From: a virus
IMG/VR virus record: IMGVR_UViG_3300021368_000800
Span: 1-28,423 of that record
Length of the DNA stretch: 28,423 nucleotides
Strand: one strand, 5' to 3'
Part shown: piece by piece, positions 6,505 to 13,789 of the stretch
Layout of the letters: the number at the start of each line of letters is the position of its first letter
Position numbering within the stretch: position 1 is the stretch's first letter
Translations under genes and position numbers: made by a program
The notes under the pieces: model-generated
The model's input: only the letters and a program-made list of their open reading frames with translations
The model's database searches: none
What the model was told of the DNA's origin: nothing

Positions 6505-6791
6505 GAGTCGTCTTCGTCATCCCCGTAGTGCCATTCGACTTCTTCGTCTGACACTTCGTGTTCTTCTACCGGCGCTTCATGGAGAGTCTGAACTACTGGT
6601 GCGGGTTCAGGAGCAGGCGCTGGTGCGGGTGCTGGCGCACCTTGTTCACCGTGCCACTCTGCAATCTGTTCTGGTGTGAATGTCGCAGATCGAATTACCT
6701 CAGTACGACCCTTTGGACGAGTTACTGTCCAACCGCGTTCTGTGGGGTATCCGCCTAATCGTGCTATCCAAGGGGGAGTTTTTATAGCCAT
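6501..6791 (-). CDS. Pro/Ala-repeat acidic-tailed phage protein, 96 aa
   Basis: Begins MAIKTPPWIARLGGYPTERG, continues with a short domain containing VTRPKGRTEVI and TFTPEQIAEW, then a flexible repeat APAPAPAPEPAP and a very acidic C-terminus (VSDEEVEWHYGDDEDD). The Pro-Ala run is a spacer that would keep the acidic tail away from the folded N-domain. The ATG overlaps the upstream stop (TAATG at 6791) and its stop overlaps the next ATG. I recall similar short proteins in T4-like marine phages near structural genes; no activity is known to me. Confidence 0.65.
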   Translation of the reverse strand: MAIKTPPWIARLGGYPTERGWTVTRPKGRTEVIRSATFTPEQIAEWHGEQGAPAPAPAPAPEPAPVVQTLHEAPVEEHEVSDEEVEWHYGDDEDDS

Positions 6792-7723
6792 TACTTTGCT
6801 CCTTGTTTTACTGGTGTGAGATCACCTTTACGGTTATCTCCGTTGCGAGCAGGTGACTGCTTTGTTCCTGCTGTCTTTTCTTTCTCGATCTTCTCTCCGT
6901 CTAGTTCGACATTGGGATTCTCGATATTATGATCCTGCGCCATCTGATTTACCTTAGACTTCTCCATACCGTCGTTGTAACTACGACGGAACTTAGCAAG
7001 TCTGGTTTCAGTTGACGCACCCTTTGTACGCTCTGCGTGTGTTTTACCTTCTCCCATTGCGCGTTTCTTTGCAGCACGTGCTTTGAGTCGTGCCTTTGCG
7101 TCGGTGGCGGCTTTGTTTGCACCATCGTTTGCCATTTTGCCCTTACCACGATCCATGTATTGCTTCGAAGCGTGCATATGAGACTTTTCGCGGAGAATCG
7201 TCAAGTCTTCTACTGCCACATTTACTTCAATGCCGTGTTCGAACATTACATCGTAGTGAGTTACGATCGCAGTACCATCTTCCTGTTCGACCAGTGTGTG
7301 TTGGCCAGGAATACACTCACCATAACCCCATGACTCAGATGCGACATGAGTTGCACAGTCATGCTTCATTGCCTTACCGGCTGACTTTGCATCAAGATCC
7401 TTGTCGTCGTCTAACTTTCTCTTCTTAGAAGCATCGGCACGAGAACAGTCTGCTTCATGGTTCTCAGTAGAACCACCGCACTCAGGACATTCGTCCATCT
7501 CATCCGCAGCTTCGTCGATGTCTTTGTGACCCAACTTGCCCGACTTGCTGTGTTTCATCTTCTTCTTGATGGTAGCACGACGATTGTGCAGATACTCATC
7601 GGATGAGTCTACATCACCGTCATTGTCAATGTCTGCATCTGCCTTACCAACAGGATCGAGTTTCTTTTTCTCATCCATCTGTTGCAGTGCTTCTGCAATT
7701 TTTCTATAGTATTCGTTGTTCAT
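6791..7723 (-). CDS. Acidic/basic core-like protein with DxDxDGDxD loop and Cys cluster, 310 aa
   Basis: Layout by rough position: helix 1-22; a calcium-loop-like DADIDNDGDVDSSDEYLHNR (about 28-47); a basic stretch; a Cys cluster CPECGGSTENHEADC (78-92) likely binding zinc; a beta-rich domain with YGECIPGQHTLVEQEDGTAI and FEHGIEVNVAVEDLTIL; then long Lys/Ala-rich helices. The DIDNDGDVDS and FEHGIEV modules recur in proteins near the head genes of T4-like marine phages, so a prohead-core or virion-internal role is likely but inferred. An upstream GGAG supports the ATG at 7723. It has no enzymatic motif. Confidence 0.65.
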   Translation of the reverse strand: MNNEYYRKIAEALQQMDEKKKLDPVGKADADIDNDGDVDSSDEYLHNRRATIKKKMKHSKSGKLGHKDIDEAADEMDECPECGGSTENHEADCSRADASKKRKLDDDKDLDAKSAGKAMKHDCATHVASESWGYGECIPGQHTLVEQEDGTAIVTHYDVMFEHGIEVNVAVEDLTILREKSHMHASKQYMDRGKGKMANDGANKAATDAKARLKARAAKKRAMGEGKTHAERTKGASTETRLAKFRRSYNDGMEKSKVNQMAQDHNIENPNVELDGEKIEKEKTAGTKQSPARNGDNRKGDLTPVKQGAK

Positions 7724-7737
7724 CTTTATTCTCCGTA

Positions 7738-8034
7738 TTAGATGATCGTCATGATTTCATTGGCAATACCGATCAAAATGGCAATGCCAACACCCCATAT
7801 CAACTTATGGGATAATTCTGTTTTTGCCTTGACATCATGCATACAATCGTGTACATGGTCAAGTTTCTCTGAAAACTTGTTCTGTCGTACATAAGACTCT
7901 TCACGACGAACTTCTAAATCTTTTGTGCGATTCTCTGCAACTGCCGCTCGCATCTGTAAATCTACAACACTGTCGGCGATCTTATCGATCTTTTCCTCAA
8001 TGCGTTCGAGTCGTTTTGTCTGTGTTTCCGCCAT
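7738..8034 (-). CDS. Coiled-coil protein with C-terminal membrane anchor, 98 aa
   Basis: Start ATG at 8034 is fixed by a one-base overlap with the upstream stop (TAATG); a longer frame to 8046 is not needed. Residues about 5-75 form a charged coiled coil (RLERIEEKIDKIADSVVDLQ); a single hydrophobic helix ends the protein (IWGVGIAILIGIANEIMTII). This tail-anchored layout resembles XhlA-type haemolysin/holin-associated proteins, which act with a holin at lysis, but many phage proteins share it. No partner holin is evident here. Confidence is good for the gene, low for the role. Confidence 0.65.
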   Translation of the reverse strand: MAETQTKRLERIEEKIDKIADSVVDLQMRAAVAENRTKDLEVRREESYVRQNKFSEKLDHVHDCMHDVKAKTELSHKLIWGVGIAILIGIANEIMTII

Positions 8035-8318
8035 TAACAGTTCCACCTTCTCCGTGCGGCCTTACCGCGTTCCCCAGTCCAACCCCGTGAACGCGCACAG
8101 AACGACTTTCTTCGCTTTGCTGCCTTACTGTCAGGATCTAGTTTGCTTGGTTTCGTTGTCACAGCCGTTTGCAACTTAGAGCCAGGATTCTTCCTACGAT
8201 ATGCAGCAACACCTTTCTTGGTCAGTCCAGCACCCTTAGAAACGGGCAGTTTGTGCCCCTTCTTGACCGACAGACCCGATGCATCATCTTCCTGTAAATG
8301 TTGTTTAAACGATTTCAT
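8034..8318 (-). CDS. Basic DUF6321-like protein with capsid-targeting-type leader, 94 aa
   Basis: Starts MKSFKQHLQEDDASG, a close match to the T4 internal-protein leader (MKTYQEFIAE, cut after Glu); here L-Q-E at residues 8-10 fits the gp21 cleavage rule. The rest is strongly basic, with GLTKKGVAAYRRKNPGSK, RRKSFCARSRGW and a terminal ARRRWNC: the SFCAR...RWNC pattern is that of small phage DUF6321-type proteins. It is a candidate DNA-binding head-internal protein. TATAAATA lies only five bases upstream of the ATG, so a transcript from it would be almost leaderless. It couples to the next gene by TAATG. Confidence 0.7.
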   Translation of the reverse strand: MKSFKQHLQEDDASGLSVKKGHKLPVSKGAGLTKKGVAAYRRKNPGSKLQTAVTTKPSKLDPDSKAAKRRKSFCARSRGWTGERGKAARRRWNC

Positions 8319-8323
8319 AGGTT

Positions 8324-8331
8324 TATTTATA
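8324..8331 (-). promoter_or_regulatory. T4-type late promoter TATAAATA abutting a start codon
   Basis: Exact TATAAATA on the minus strand in the 17-base gap between two leader-bearing genes. The spacing to the ATG at 8318 is five bases, which would place the transcript start at or next to the start codon. Either the transcript is leaderless, or it serves genes further down, or the match is fortuitous. Confidence 0.45.
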
Positions 8332-8335
8332 TCTT

Positions 8336-8647
8336 TTACGATTTCTTTGCAGCAGAAGTTGCAATCGCCATCTTCTTTGCCATCGGATAATCTGGATTAT
8401 CCTTTTCGATTGCCTTTGCAATCTTCTCTCTCTTCTTCAACTCGGCGGGAGTTAATTTTCTCTCTACCGGATGACCCATTCTACGCAGGTCGTCCTTGCT
8501 GTATGAAGGTGGTGGTTTACTAAAGAAATCTCTTGACTTCTTGATTCGGTCTTGTCGTTCCTTAGAACCCAGCCCATGCTTTTTCGCCCGACGATCTAGT
8601 CGAGACTGAGCACTACTTCCCTCAACAAATGACCGAAACGATTTCAC
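8336..8647 (-). CDS. Basic protein with capsid-targeting-type leader, 103 aa
   Basis: The start is GTG at 8647, overlapping the upstream TAG (TAGTG) with GAGG seven bases before it. The protein begins MKSFRSFVEGSSAQSRL: F-V-E followed by Gly at residues 7-10 fits the T4 prohead protease rule. The rest is basic and helical: LDRRAKKHGLGSKERQDRI, a Pro-rich KPPPSY, and a C-terminal module KREKIAKAIEKDNPDYPMAK that recurs in T4-like marine phages. Predicted to enter the prohead and be trimmed; a DNA-compacting or ejected role is inferred from charge and leader. Confidence 0.7.
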   Translation of the reverse strand: MKSFRSFVEGSSAQSRLDRRAKKHGLGSKERQDRIKKSRDFFSKPPPSYSKDDLRRMGHPVERKLTPAELKKREKIAKAIEKDNPDYPMAKKMAIATSAAKKS

Positions 8648-10014
8648 TACTTGTCCTCACCACGCATCGCAAGCTTCGCGAGATGCTTCGCACGGTTCTT
8701 GTCCTTGACGACATTACCGAAACGATCTTTCTTCACACCGACCTTGCGGTTGGGTTCGAAGGGTGGTTTCTCATCTTTCTTAGTCTGAGCGTTCATGGTA
8801 CCACATGAACCTTCACGGATGTCCCAAAATGATTTCATTTCTGTACTTTCCTTTGTTGTTTTCCAACCACCACCTGCCGCTTTGTATTTCTTTGCAGCCC
8901 ATCCGTTAGCATATGCTGAGGGATAGACATCGAATTTTGCTTTTGCCTGTGCCTTCATCTTCGCCCAAAGTGCGGGGTTTGTTGGCACATTCTTCTCTTC
9001 AATGTAAGACTCACCAACTGCCGCCCATTTGCGGTCTTTTGGTATTGGCCCATGCTTCGCTCGATCTTTATACGCTTGGGGTACACGTTTGACAGACTTG
9101 TGACTCAGGTACTCATCACCTCGGCGTTGTGAATGATAGCGAGCAACAGCACGGTTGATGCCCTGCCCTATTTTCTTTGCCTTCGCACGATTTTTTTCAG
9201 ACTCACCTTCATCTCCTGCCTTTCGTGCATCTCTCGCCTTCTGTTGATAAGTACGCTGTGAACGATCTTTACTCATAGATCGCTTTCTCAGGTAACTATC
9301 GATAGTATCTGGTGACAACTCATCAAGTTGTTCTGCTGACTCTTTCTGCATATCTTTCATCTTCTGCATAGAGACAGGTTTACCTGCCTTAGAGACGATA
9401 CCGTTCATACCTTCCTTTCTCTTCTGAGCGAGGAACTTTTCCGCTTCACCCTGAGTCGAGAACTTAGTCTGGTAGATTGGGCCTCGTTTATTCTTTGCGT
9501 ACTTGACTACAAACTGTTCGTTCATTTCTGCTGATTCCTTTTTATCAGTCTTTACCATGATGGGTTTATTCCCTGTCCCAGGCCTATCCACACTTGGATC
9601 TGCTCTTCTCTTACGGCGTGCAGATGACGCACGATCTTTCTTGTCCATTGAATGTGCTTTCGAACGAGGCATACACTTGGGTTTACCTTCGCCTGGCTCT
9701 CGTGCACAATCACCCTTGATCTCACCATCGGTACCGACTCGAACCCAATCACCTTTCTTGCCCTTACCAAACCACTTGCGTAGATCTTCTACGCGGAGTC
9801 GTGGTTCACGACGGTTATAGTGTTGAGTAACAATCGACAGATTAGACTTGTCGTTGTTCATCGGATTGTTATCCTTGTGATGCACATCTTTTTCGTCGGT
9901 CAGTTCTTTCCGACCACGCATTGCACGACGCGCTGCATTACGGGCGGCACGCCTTTTGATCTGATCGGGGCGCGAGTGATAGTTGGCGTATTCTTTCTTG
10001 TAATCCCTAGCCAT
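8647..10014 (-). CDS. Mosaic HNH protein with internal MKSF leader, 455 aa
   Basis: Start ATG 10014, with AAGGG eight bases upstream; it overlaps the previous gene by eight bases. Modules in order: a basic lead, ARDYKKEYANYHSRPDQ (1-17); an HNH motif, DVHHKDNNPMNNDKSNLSIV (near 45-65); a KWFGKGKKGDWVRVGTDG domain with two Cys (about 80-150); a helical DELSPDTIDSYLRKRS module; a module ALWAKMKAQAKAKFDVYPSA with YANGWAAKKYKAAGGGWK; and finally MKSFWDIREG at residue 393. The modules are known as separate short proteins or domains in marine T4-like phages and are joined here by KES(A/T)E linkers. The HNH part could nick DNA. The terminal 63 residues could also be made from an internal ATG at 8838 (AAAGGA upstream). 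Confidence 0.7.
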   Translation of the reverse strand: MARDYKKEYANYHSRPDQIKRRAARNAARRAMRGRKELTDEKDVHHKDNNPMNNDKSNLSIVTQHYNRREPRLRVEDLRKWFGKGKKGDWVRVGTDGEIKGDCAREPGEGKPKCMPRSKAHSMDKKDRASSARRKRRADPSVDRPGTGNKPIMVKTDKKESAEMNEQFVVKYAKNKRGPIYQTKFSTQGEAEKFLAQKRKEGMNGIVSKAGKPVSMQKMKDMQKESAEQLDELSPDTIDSYLRKRSMSKDRSQRTYQQKARDARKAGDEGESEKNRAKAKKIGQGINRAVARYHSQRRGDEYLSHKSVKRVPQAYKDRAKHGPIPKDRKWAAVGESYIEEKNVPTNPALWAKMKAQAKAKFDVYPSAYANGWAAKKYKAAGGGWKTTKESTEMKSFWDIREGSCGTMNAQTKKDEKPPFEPNRKVGVKKDRFGNVVKDKNRAKHLAKLAMRGEDK

Positions 10015-11470
10015 CAATCTTACCCTTGTGTTTGGTGTATCCACGCTTCGAGTCTTTCTTACGATCACGCATTACAACAGACTTGTTGAACTTTCGTGCA
10101 TGTTTTGCAACGGGGTTGGTTGTCACCATGTCTTGGGGATTGAACTTAACGCTGTTAATCTTGTCAGCAGACTCATTTGGATTAGTTTCTGCGTTCTTGC
10201 GTCGAGCACGAACGAGTCTTGCACGGTCTAACATACGATCGTGCTTAATCTTGTCTAACTCTTTCTCTTTTGAGATTCGATCCCTTGTTTGTTTGACCGC
10301 GTCTTCTTCGACTTCATAGCCTGGTGTTATCTTCTTCGCCCACTTAGTTGCGGCATCCGTGCCCCATTCGTGTTTCTGTGGGGAGTATGATTCTTCGCGA
10401 ACCGGTTTCTGTATCGACGGGTAATTGAGTAGGTGTTTTGGCATCGCACCTTTCTTGACCATATCGCGAAGAACTCGATCAATCTCACGGATATCAAGAT
10501 CTGTCATCTGACCCACCTTACGCAACATCTTGTTCGATTGGCCTGGATTCTTTTTACGCATATCCAAGAATAAACGGACTGCCTTCTCATATCTCTTTTT
10601 GTTTTTGTGTCGGTCAAAGAAGGCACGAATGTCGGACATGGTGTCTTCTTCGAGTTCTACATCCTCTAACCAGCAACGAGAAATACGACCTTCATCGAGA
10701 GCAACGATAACATAATTGCTACCAAGGCGATGAATGTGCCCTGCAAAGCCAGCTTTTGTTCTGACCCGATCCCCTTCATTGAAGAGATCTCCCTCAATAT
10801 ACTTTTCGCGTACTTCACTCACAGACTCCAACGCTATTTTATTTTTAAACTCTCTTGTCTCTTTGAGACCCATACCCGTGCGAACATCGTTAAACAACTT
10901 CTTGGCATCGCGGTTGTTCATGGACGATGGTACGCCCTGCGAGAATGTTGTGAAATCATTCTTCTTTGCGTTCTCGCGTTGTTTCGATGCGGACATACCC
11001 TCTACACCTTCGGCATCCGGATCACGGTCACCCGCAGAGACGATGTTGATTTTTTCGAAGTTATAGAACCCGTGACGACCTTTCTTACCGTTGTATTTGT
11101 TCAGAAGTGTCTCGAACTCTGTGATACGATCCGCACCCACGACCATCGTAACTCGATTGAATCCTTGGTCATAGAGAGACGACGCAACCTCAAAGACATT
11201 TCGTAACTTCTTGTCCTTGATAATCGATCGTGCATGTTTGGGGTACATCTTACGCGAGTGTTTGATCTTCTGTTCGTAGGTCAGTGGGTTCTTACGCGCA
11301 TCGCTGGACTGCGACAGATAAACTTTGTATGGATTACTACCAGCCTTTGCGGACATGGTGTTCATCAACTTACCGTGACCGATAGTTGGGGGATTCATAC
11401 GACCAAAGGTGAAGAAGACTTCTCGAGCCTCTTCAACTAGGTATTGACTGAATGATGGGACTTTACTCAT
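10007..11470 (-). CDS. Nucleotidyltransferase (cytidylyltransferase-like) with capsid-targeting-type leader, 487 aa
   Basis: Residues 5-14 (PSFSQYLVEE) look like a T4-type capsid-targeting leader. A Rossmann-type nucleotidyltransferase domain follows: FTFGRMNPPTIGHGKLM (20-36) holds the TxGH form of the HxGH motif, VVGADRITEF lies mid-domain, and GMSASKQREN is the counterpart of the ISxTKxR motif. This fold transfers a nucleotide to a phosphorylated small molecule (NMNAT, pantetheine-phosphate and glycerol-phosphate families); the substrate is unknown. After residue 230 come an SH3/KOW-like part (NEGDRVRTKAGFAGHI), a helical domain and a very basic tail. Similar proteins occur in T4-like marine phages. 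ATG overlaps the upstream TGA by four bases. Confidence 0.75.
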   Translation of the reverse strand: MSKVPSFSQYLVEEAREVFFTFGRMNPPTIGHGKLMNTMSAKAGSNPYKVYLSQSSDARKNPLTYEQKIKHSRKMYPKHARSIIKDKKLRNVFEVASSLYDQGFNRVTMVVGADRITEFETLLNKYNGKKGRHGFYNFEKINIVSAGDRDPDAEGVEGMSASKQRENAKKNDFTTFSQGVPSSMNNRDAKKLFNDVRTGMGLKETREFKNKIALESVSEVREKYIEGDLFNEGDRVRTKAGFAGHIHRLGSNYVIVALDEGRISRCWLEDVELEEDTMSDIRAFFDRHKNKKRYEKAVRLFLDMRKKNPGQSNKMLRKVGQMTDLDIREIDRVLRDMVKKGAMPKHLLNYPSIQKPVREESYSPQKHEWGTDAATKWAKKITPGYEVEEDAVKQTRDRISKEKELDKIKHDRMLDRARLVRARRKNAETNPNESADKINSVKFNPQDMVTTNPVAKHARKFNKSVVMRDRKKDSKRGYTKHKGKIDG

Positions 11471-11973
11471 GATCTATCAGCTGCTCTCACACTTGGTAAT
11501 ATCTTTCTTGCAATTGCCTTCACTCGTCCAGAGAATGACTGCACCTTCTTTTCTAATCCTGCGCGGCGTGCTGGAGTTAAATCAGATCTCTTCTTACCCC
11601 CGCTCAGTTTTTTGAATAATTGATTGCGTGCTTGTCGCGACGAGCGAGTTCCAATACGCTGATTTCCTGCGATTCTTTTTCCGTGTCTTCGGCGGGCCAG
11701 TGCGAGTTGATTCTTACGGCGTCTCATCGCACGAGATAACGCCAGTCGTCCTTTTACAGACAACACTTCGTTTTGTTGTTGGTCTTCCTCTGGAACACAA
11801 TTAGGCACCATCTTACCGTTCTTAGGTTTCATACCCTTTTGAGTATAACCTTGCCAGCATGCTTCGCCAACCGTACCACGATGACGCTTGTGTGCCTGAT
11901 ACGCAAGCAAATCATCATCGGATTCTATATAATTTACTACAATAAAGTCTTTAAAAGAAAGTGGATCTGCCAC
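11467..11973 (-). CDS. Basic Arg/Lys-rich protein, 168 aa
   Basis: GTG start at 11973 with GGAGAT upstream. The N-terminus, ADPLSFKDFIVVNYIESDDD, partly resembles the capsid-targeting leaders of its neighbours (SFKDF, then Y-I-E before Ser). A short conserved-looking segment, HKRHRGTVGEACWQGYTQKG with a nearby Cys in MVPNCVPEE, precedes a long Arg/Lys-rich helical tail (RRRKNQLALARRRHGKRIAG). High positive charge suggests nucleic acid binding, plausibly inside the head. It sits between two leader-bearing enzymes and overlaps the next ATG by four bases. No enzyme motif is seen. Confidence 0.65.
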   Translation of the reverse strand: MADPLSFKDFIVVNYIESDDDLLAYQAHKRHRGTVGEACWQGYTQKGMKPKNGKMVPNCVPEEDQQQNEVLSVKGRLALSRAMRRRKNQLALARRRHGKRIAGNQRIGTRSSRQARNQLFKKLSGGKKRSDLTPARRAGLEKKVQSFSGRVKAIARKILPSVRAADRS

Positions 11974-11977
11974 TGTT

Positions 11978-13198
11978 CTATCTCCTACTAGGTTTCTGCC
12001 ATCCCTTCAATATATCTGGTGAAAAGTTGTTGTAGGAAAACTCCATACGATCAACCAATTTCACCGCGTCACCACCAAGTGTATCAATTGCTACATAACC
12101 TTCTTGACCAGTTGTCTTATAACCCTTTGAAGTCTTCACAAAAGTTTCAAGAGAACCGATCCTGTTCAATTTATTTATAAGAATTAATTTCGCATCTACG
12201 ATTAATTTTTGTAATTGAAACATTTTTTCTAAATTTTGTAGATTTTTTGTATCGAAAAAATCCAGCAATGATTGCATGATTGCCTTCTGTGTTGCCTTAC
12301 CTTTTGGGGTCTTACGCAACGACATCTGCTTTGCATACTTAGACTTAATCCAAGTGATTAGTCTACGAGCGTGTTGTTTGGGGTCTTTGATTCTTTGTCC
12401 TTTTCGGACATAGGTGTTGTTGAACTGCTCGATATGCTGAGCCAAGGATTGGTTGGATTCGAGTTGACGTAGAGTAGATCCAGATATTGAATTAAATAGT
12501 GTTCCAATTTCCGAAAGAATTGCATTGACTTTCTCCGTTTCTGCTGAGGTCATTGTTGCACCGCGAACATCTCGTAACATGGCATCCTGCGACCAGACAT
12601 TACGCGACTTGTTGAGTCCTGCGACATTCACACCATACGACGCTCGCATTGTCTCAAACGATCGACCGGTGTAGGTTGTGTGCCAAACGATACCAATCTT
12701 TGCTTTACGAATCTCTTTCGATTGTTCTACTGGCACTGCGTAGACAATCGTGTTGGGGTGGAATGTCACATAAGTTTTCCCGTCAATCCTCTTGGTTCCC
12801 AGATCTCCGCGACCAAACAGGAAGTCGCCCTGAATGACACCCTTGATACCCAGCTCGGGAAGATACTGTAATGCGTCCTTGAGTTTGACTGCAAGGTCAC
12901 CAGATGTATCTGCATCAATCTCTGCGGCAGTCTTGTAGACCTTGGGGTTCTTGTTGAAGATACCTTTCTTGGCAACAAAGAACTCTCCGTCACGGGGATC
13001 GATACCCGCAAAGATCGCAGGCGCACCGTCCCACTTCACGGAGACTCCGGTCTCTTTCTTACCAGCCAACATATTACGCAACTCACGCAATGCGTTGATG
13101 GCCTGTCGAGTCCCGTCCACACCCCCATAGAGAACCTTGTCCTCAATGTGAGTCATGTGGGTGTTCTTTGACTCAGCAATGTATTCTAAAAAGTCCAT
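11978..13198 (-). CDS. DUF6267-like protein with KxDG ligase-type motif and leader, 406 aa
   Basis: Starts MDFLEYIAESKNT: Y-I-A-E then Ser at residues 6-10 matches T4 internal-protein processing sites closely. The body matches a conserved T4-like marine phage family I recall as DUF6267. It contains SVKWDGAPAIFAGID (53-67): KWDG is the form taken by motif I of covalent nucleotidyltransferases (DNA and RNA ligases, capping enzymes), where the Lys (here K55) carries AMP or GMP. VIQGDFLFG (121-129) and KIGIVWHT (167-174) could be motifs III and IV/V. An RNA or DNA ligase-like activity is inferred. C-terminal helices are Lys-rich. It may be packed in the head like T4 Alt. Confidence 0.7.
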   Translation of the reverse strand: MDFLEYIAESKNTHMTHIEDKVLYGGVDGTRQAINALRELRNMLAGKKETGVSVKWDGAPAIFAGIDPRDGEFFVAKKGIFNKNPKVYKTAAEIDADTSGDLAVKLKDALQYLPELGIKGVIQGDFLFGRGDLGTKRIDGKTYVTFHPNTIVYAVPVEQSKEIRKAKIGIVWHTTYTGRSFETMRASYGVNVAGLNKSRNVWSQDAMLRDVRGATMTSAETEKVNAILSEIGTLFNSISGSTLRQLESNQSLAQHIEQFNNTYVRKGQRIKDPKQHARRLITWIKSKYAKQMSLRKTPKGKATQKAIMQSLLDFFDTKNLQNLEKMFQLQKLIVDAKLILINKLNRIGSLETFVKTSKGYKTTGQEGYVAIDTLGGDAVKLVDRMEFSYNNFSPDILKGWQKPSRR

Positions 13199-13206
13199 TA
13201 CTTTTC

Positions 13207-13788
13207 CTAAAATGTATAGTTAAAAGTGTCGATATCGTTTTTGTACATATGATCAACCAATGCTTTAGATTCATCGTTATACATATCACGATAGTCCATA
13301 TGAAAATTTTTTGTTTCGTGTACTCGTTTTGTGGATAACATTAAACCGATGTTTTTTAGTTCTTCTTGTAAATTTTCATACCTAATTAACTGAACAGTAT
13401 CAACATTCAACCATCTTATCTGTTGTGTACTTGGGCCAAACCAAGTGTCTTCCCAAGGATTGTGTGCGTATGTTTTTAACCAATCAACAAAATTAAGTTT
13501 TTTCTCTTCCGGATTTGGTGTTCTTTGCATTCGAAAATGATACCAACTGGATGCTCGATCCCAAGGGTTTCGAATTACTGCAAATTTATGATACTCATTG
13601 TATTTTGTGTATGACAAAAAATGCTTGCAATCATCCATCGTCGCGTGCTTGTTTTTCGTTATCATAATGTTTGTATTGATTTCACTCGTGTTAGGGTCTA
13701 TGGATCGTATAGCGTTGCCCACAGACCCACCAGCACATTTTGGAATATGAATGAAAATCAGTTTGTTTGTATCAGATACTAAAGCCAT
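13207..13788 (-). CDS. Sulfotransferase (PAPS-dependent, carbohydrate type), 193 aa
   Basis: Both PAPS-binding motifs are present: the 5-prime phosphosulfate loop IFIHIPKCAGGSVGNAI (11-27) and the 3-prime phosphate motif VIRNPWDRASSWY (71-83). This is the pattern of Sulfotransfer_2-type enzymes, which move sulfate from PAPS to a sugar hydroxyl. At 193 residues it is at the short end for the family, but the core is complete. The acceptor is unknown; in this setting it may be a virion glycan or a host surface sugar, perhaps related to the family-17 glycosyltransferase at 2001-2747. It lies directly after a probable virion surface protein (one-base gap) and before the DUF6267 gene. AT-rich compared with neighbours, suggesting separate acquisition. 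Confidence 0.8.
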   Translation of the reverse strand: MALVSDTNKLIFIHIPKCAGGSVGNAIRSIDPNTSEINTNIMITKNKHATMDDCKHFLSYTKYNEYHKFAVIRNPWDRASSWYHFRMQRTPNPEEKKLNFVDWLKTYAHNPWEDTWFGPSTQQIRWLNVDTVQLIRYENLQEELKNIGLMLSTKRVHETKNFHMDYRDMYNDESKALVDHMYKNDIDTFNYTF

Positions 13789-13789
13789 A

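Noticed and set aside
6600-6640. Tandem GGTGCG/GGCGCT-like repeat as a possible DNA repeat element
   Set aside because: It simply encodes the Pro-Ala spacer of the 96-residue protein; no evidence of mobility or array structure.
6176-6679. 167-residue plus-strand open frame
   Set aside because: Runs opposite two coupled minus-strand genes with an EF-hand and a Pro-Ala repeat; no start signals.
10730-11206. 158-residue plus-strand open frame
   Set aside because: It lies wholly opposite the nucleotidyltransferase gene, has no ribosome site or recognisable motif, and all accepted genes are on the minus strand; it is a shadow frame.
12172-12179. TATAAATA on the minus strand inside the DUF6267 gene
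   Set aside because: It lies in codons about 200 bases from the next start; without start mapping it is more likely incidental than a promoter.
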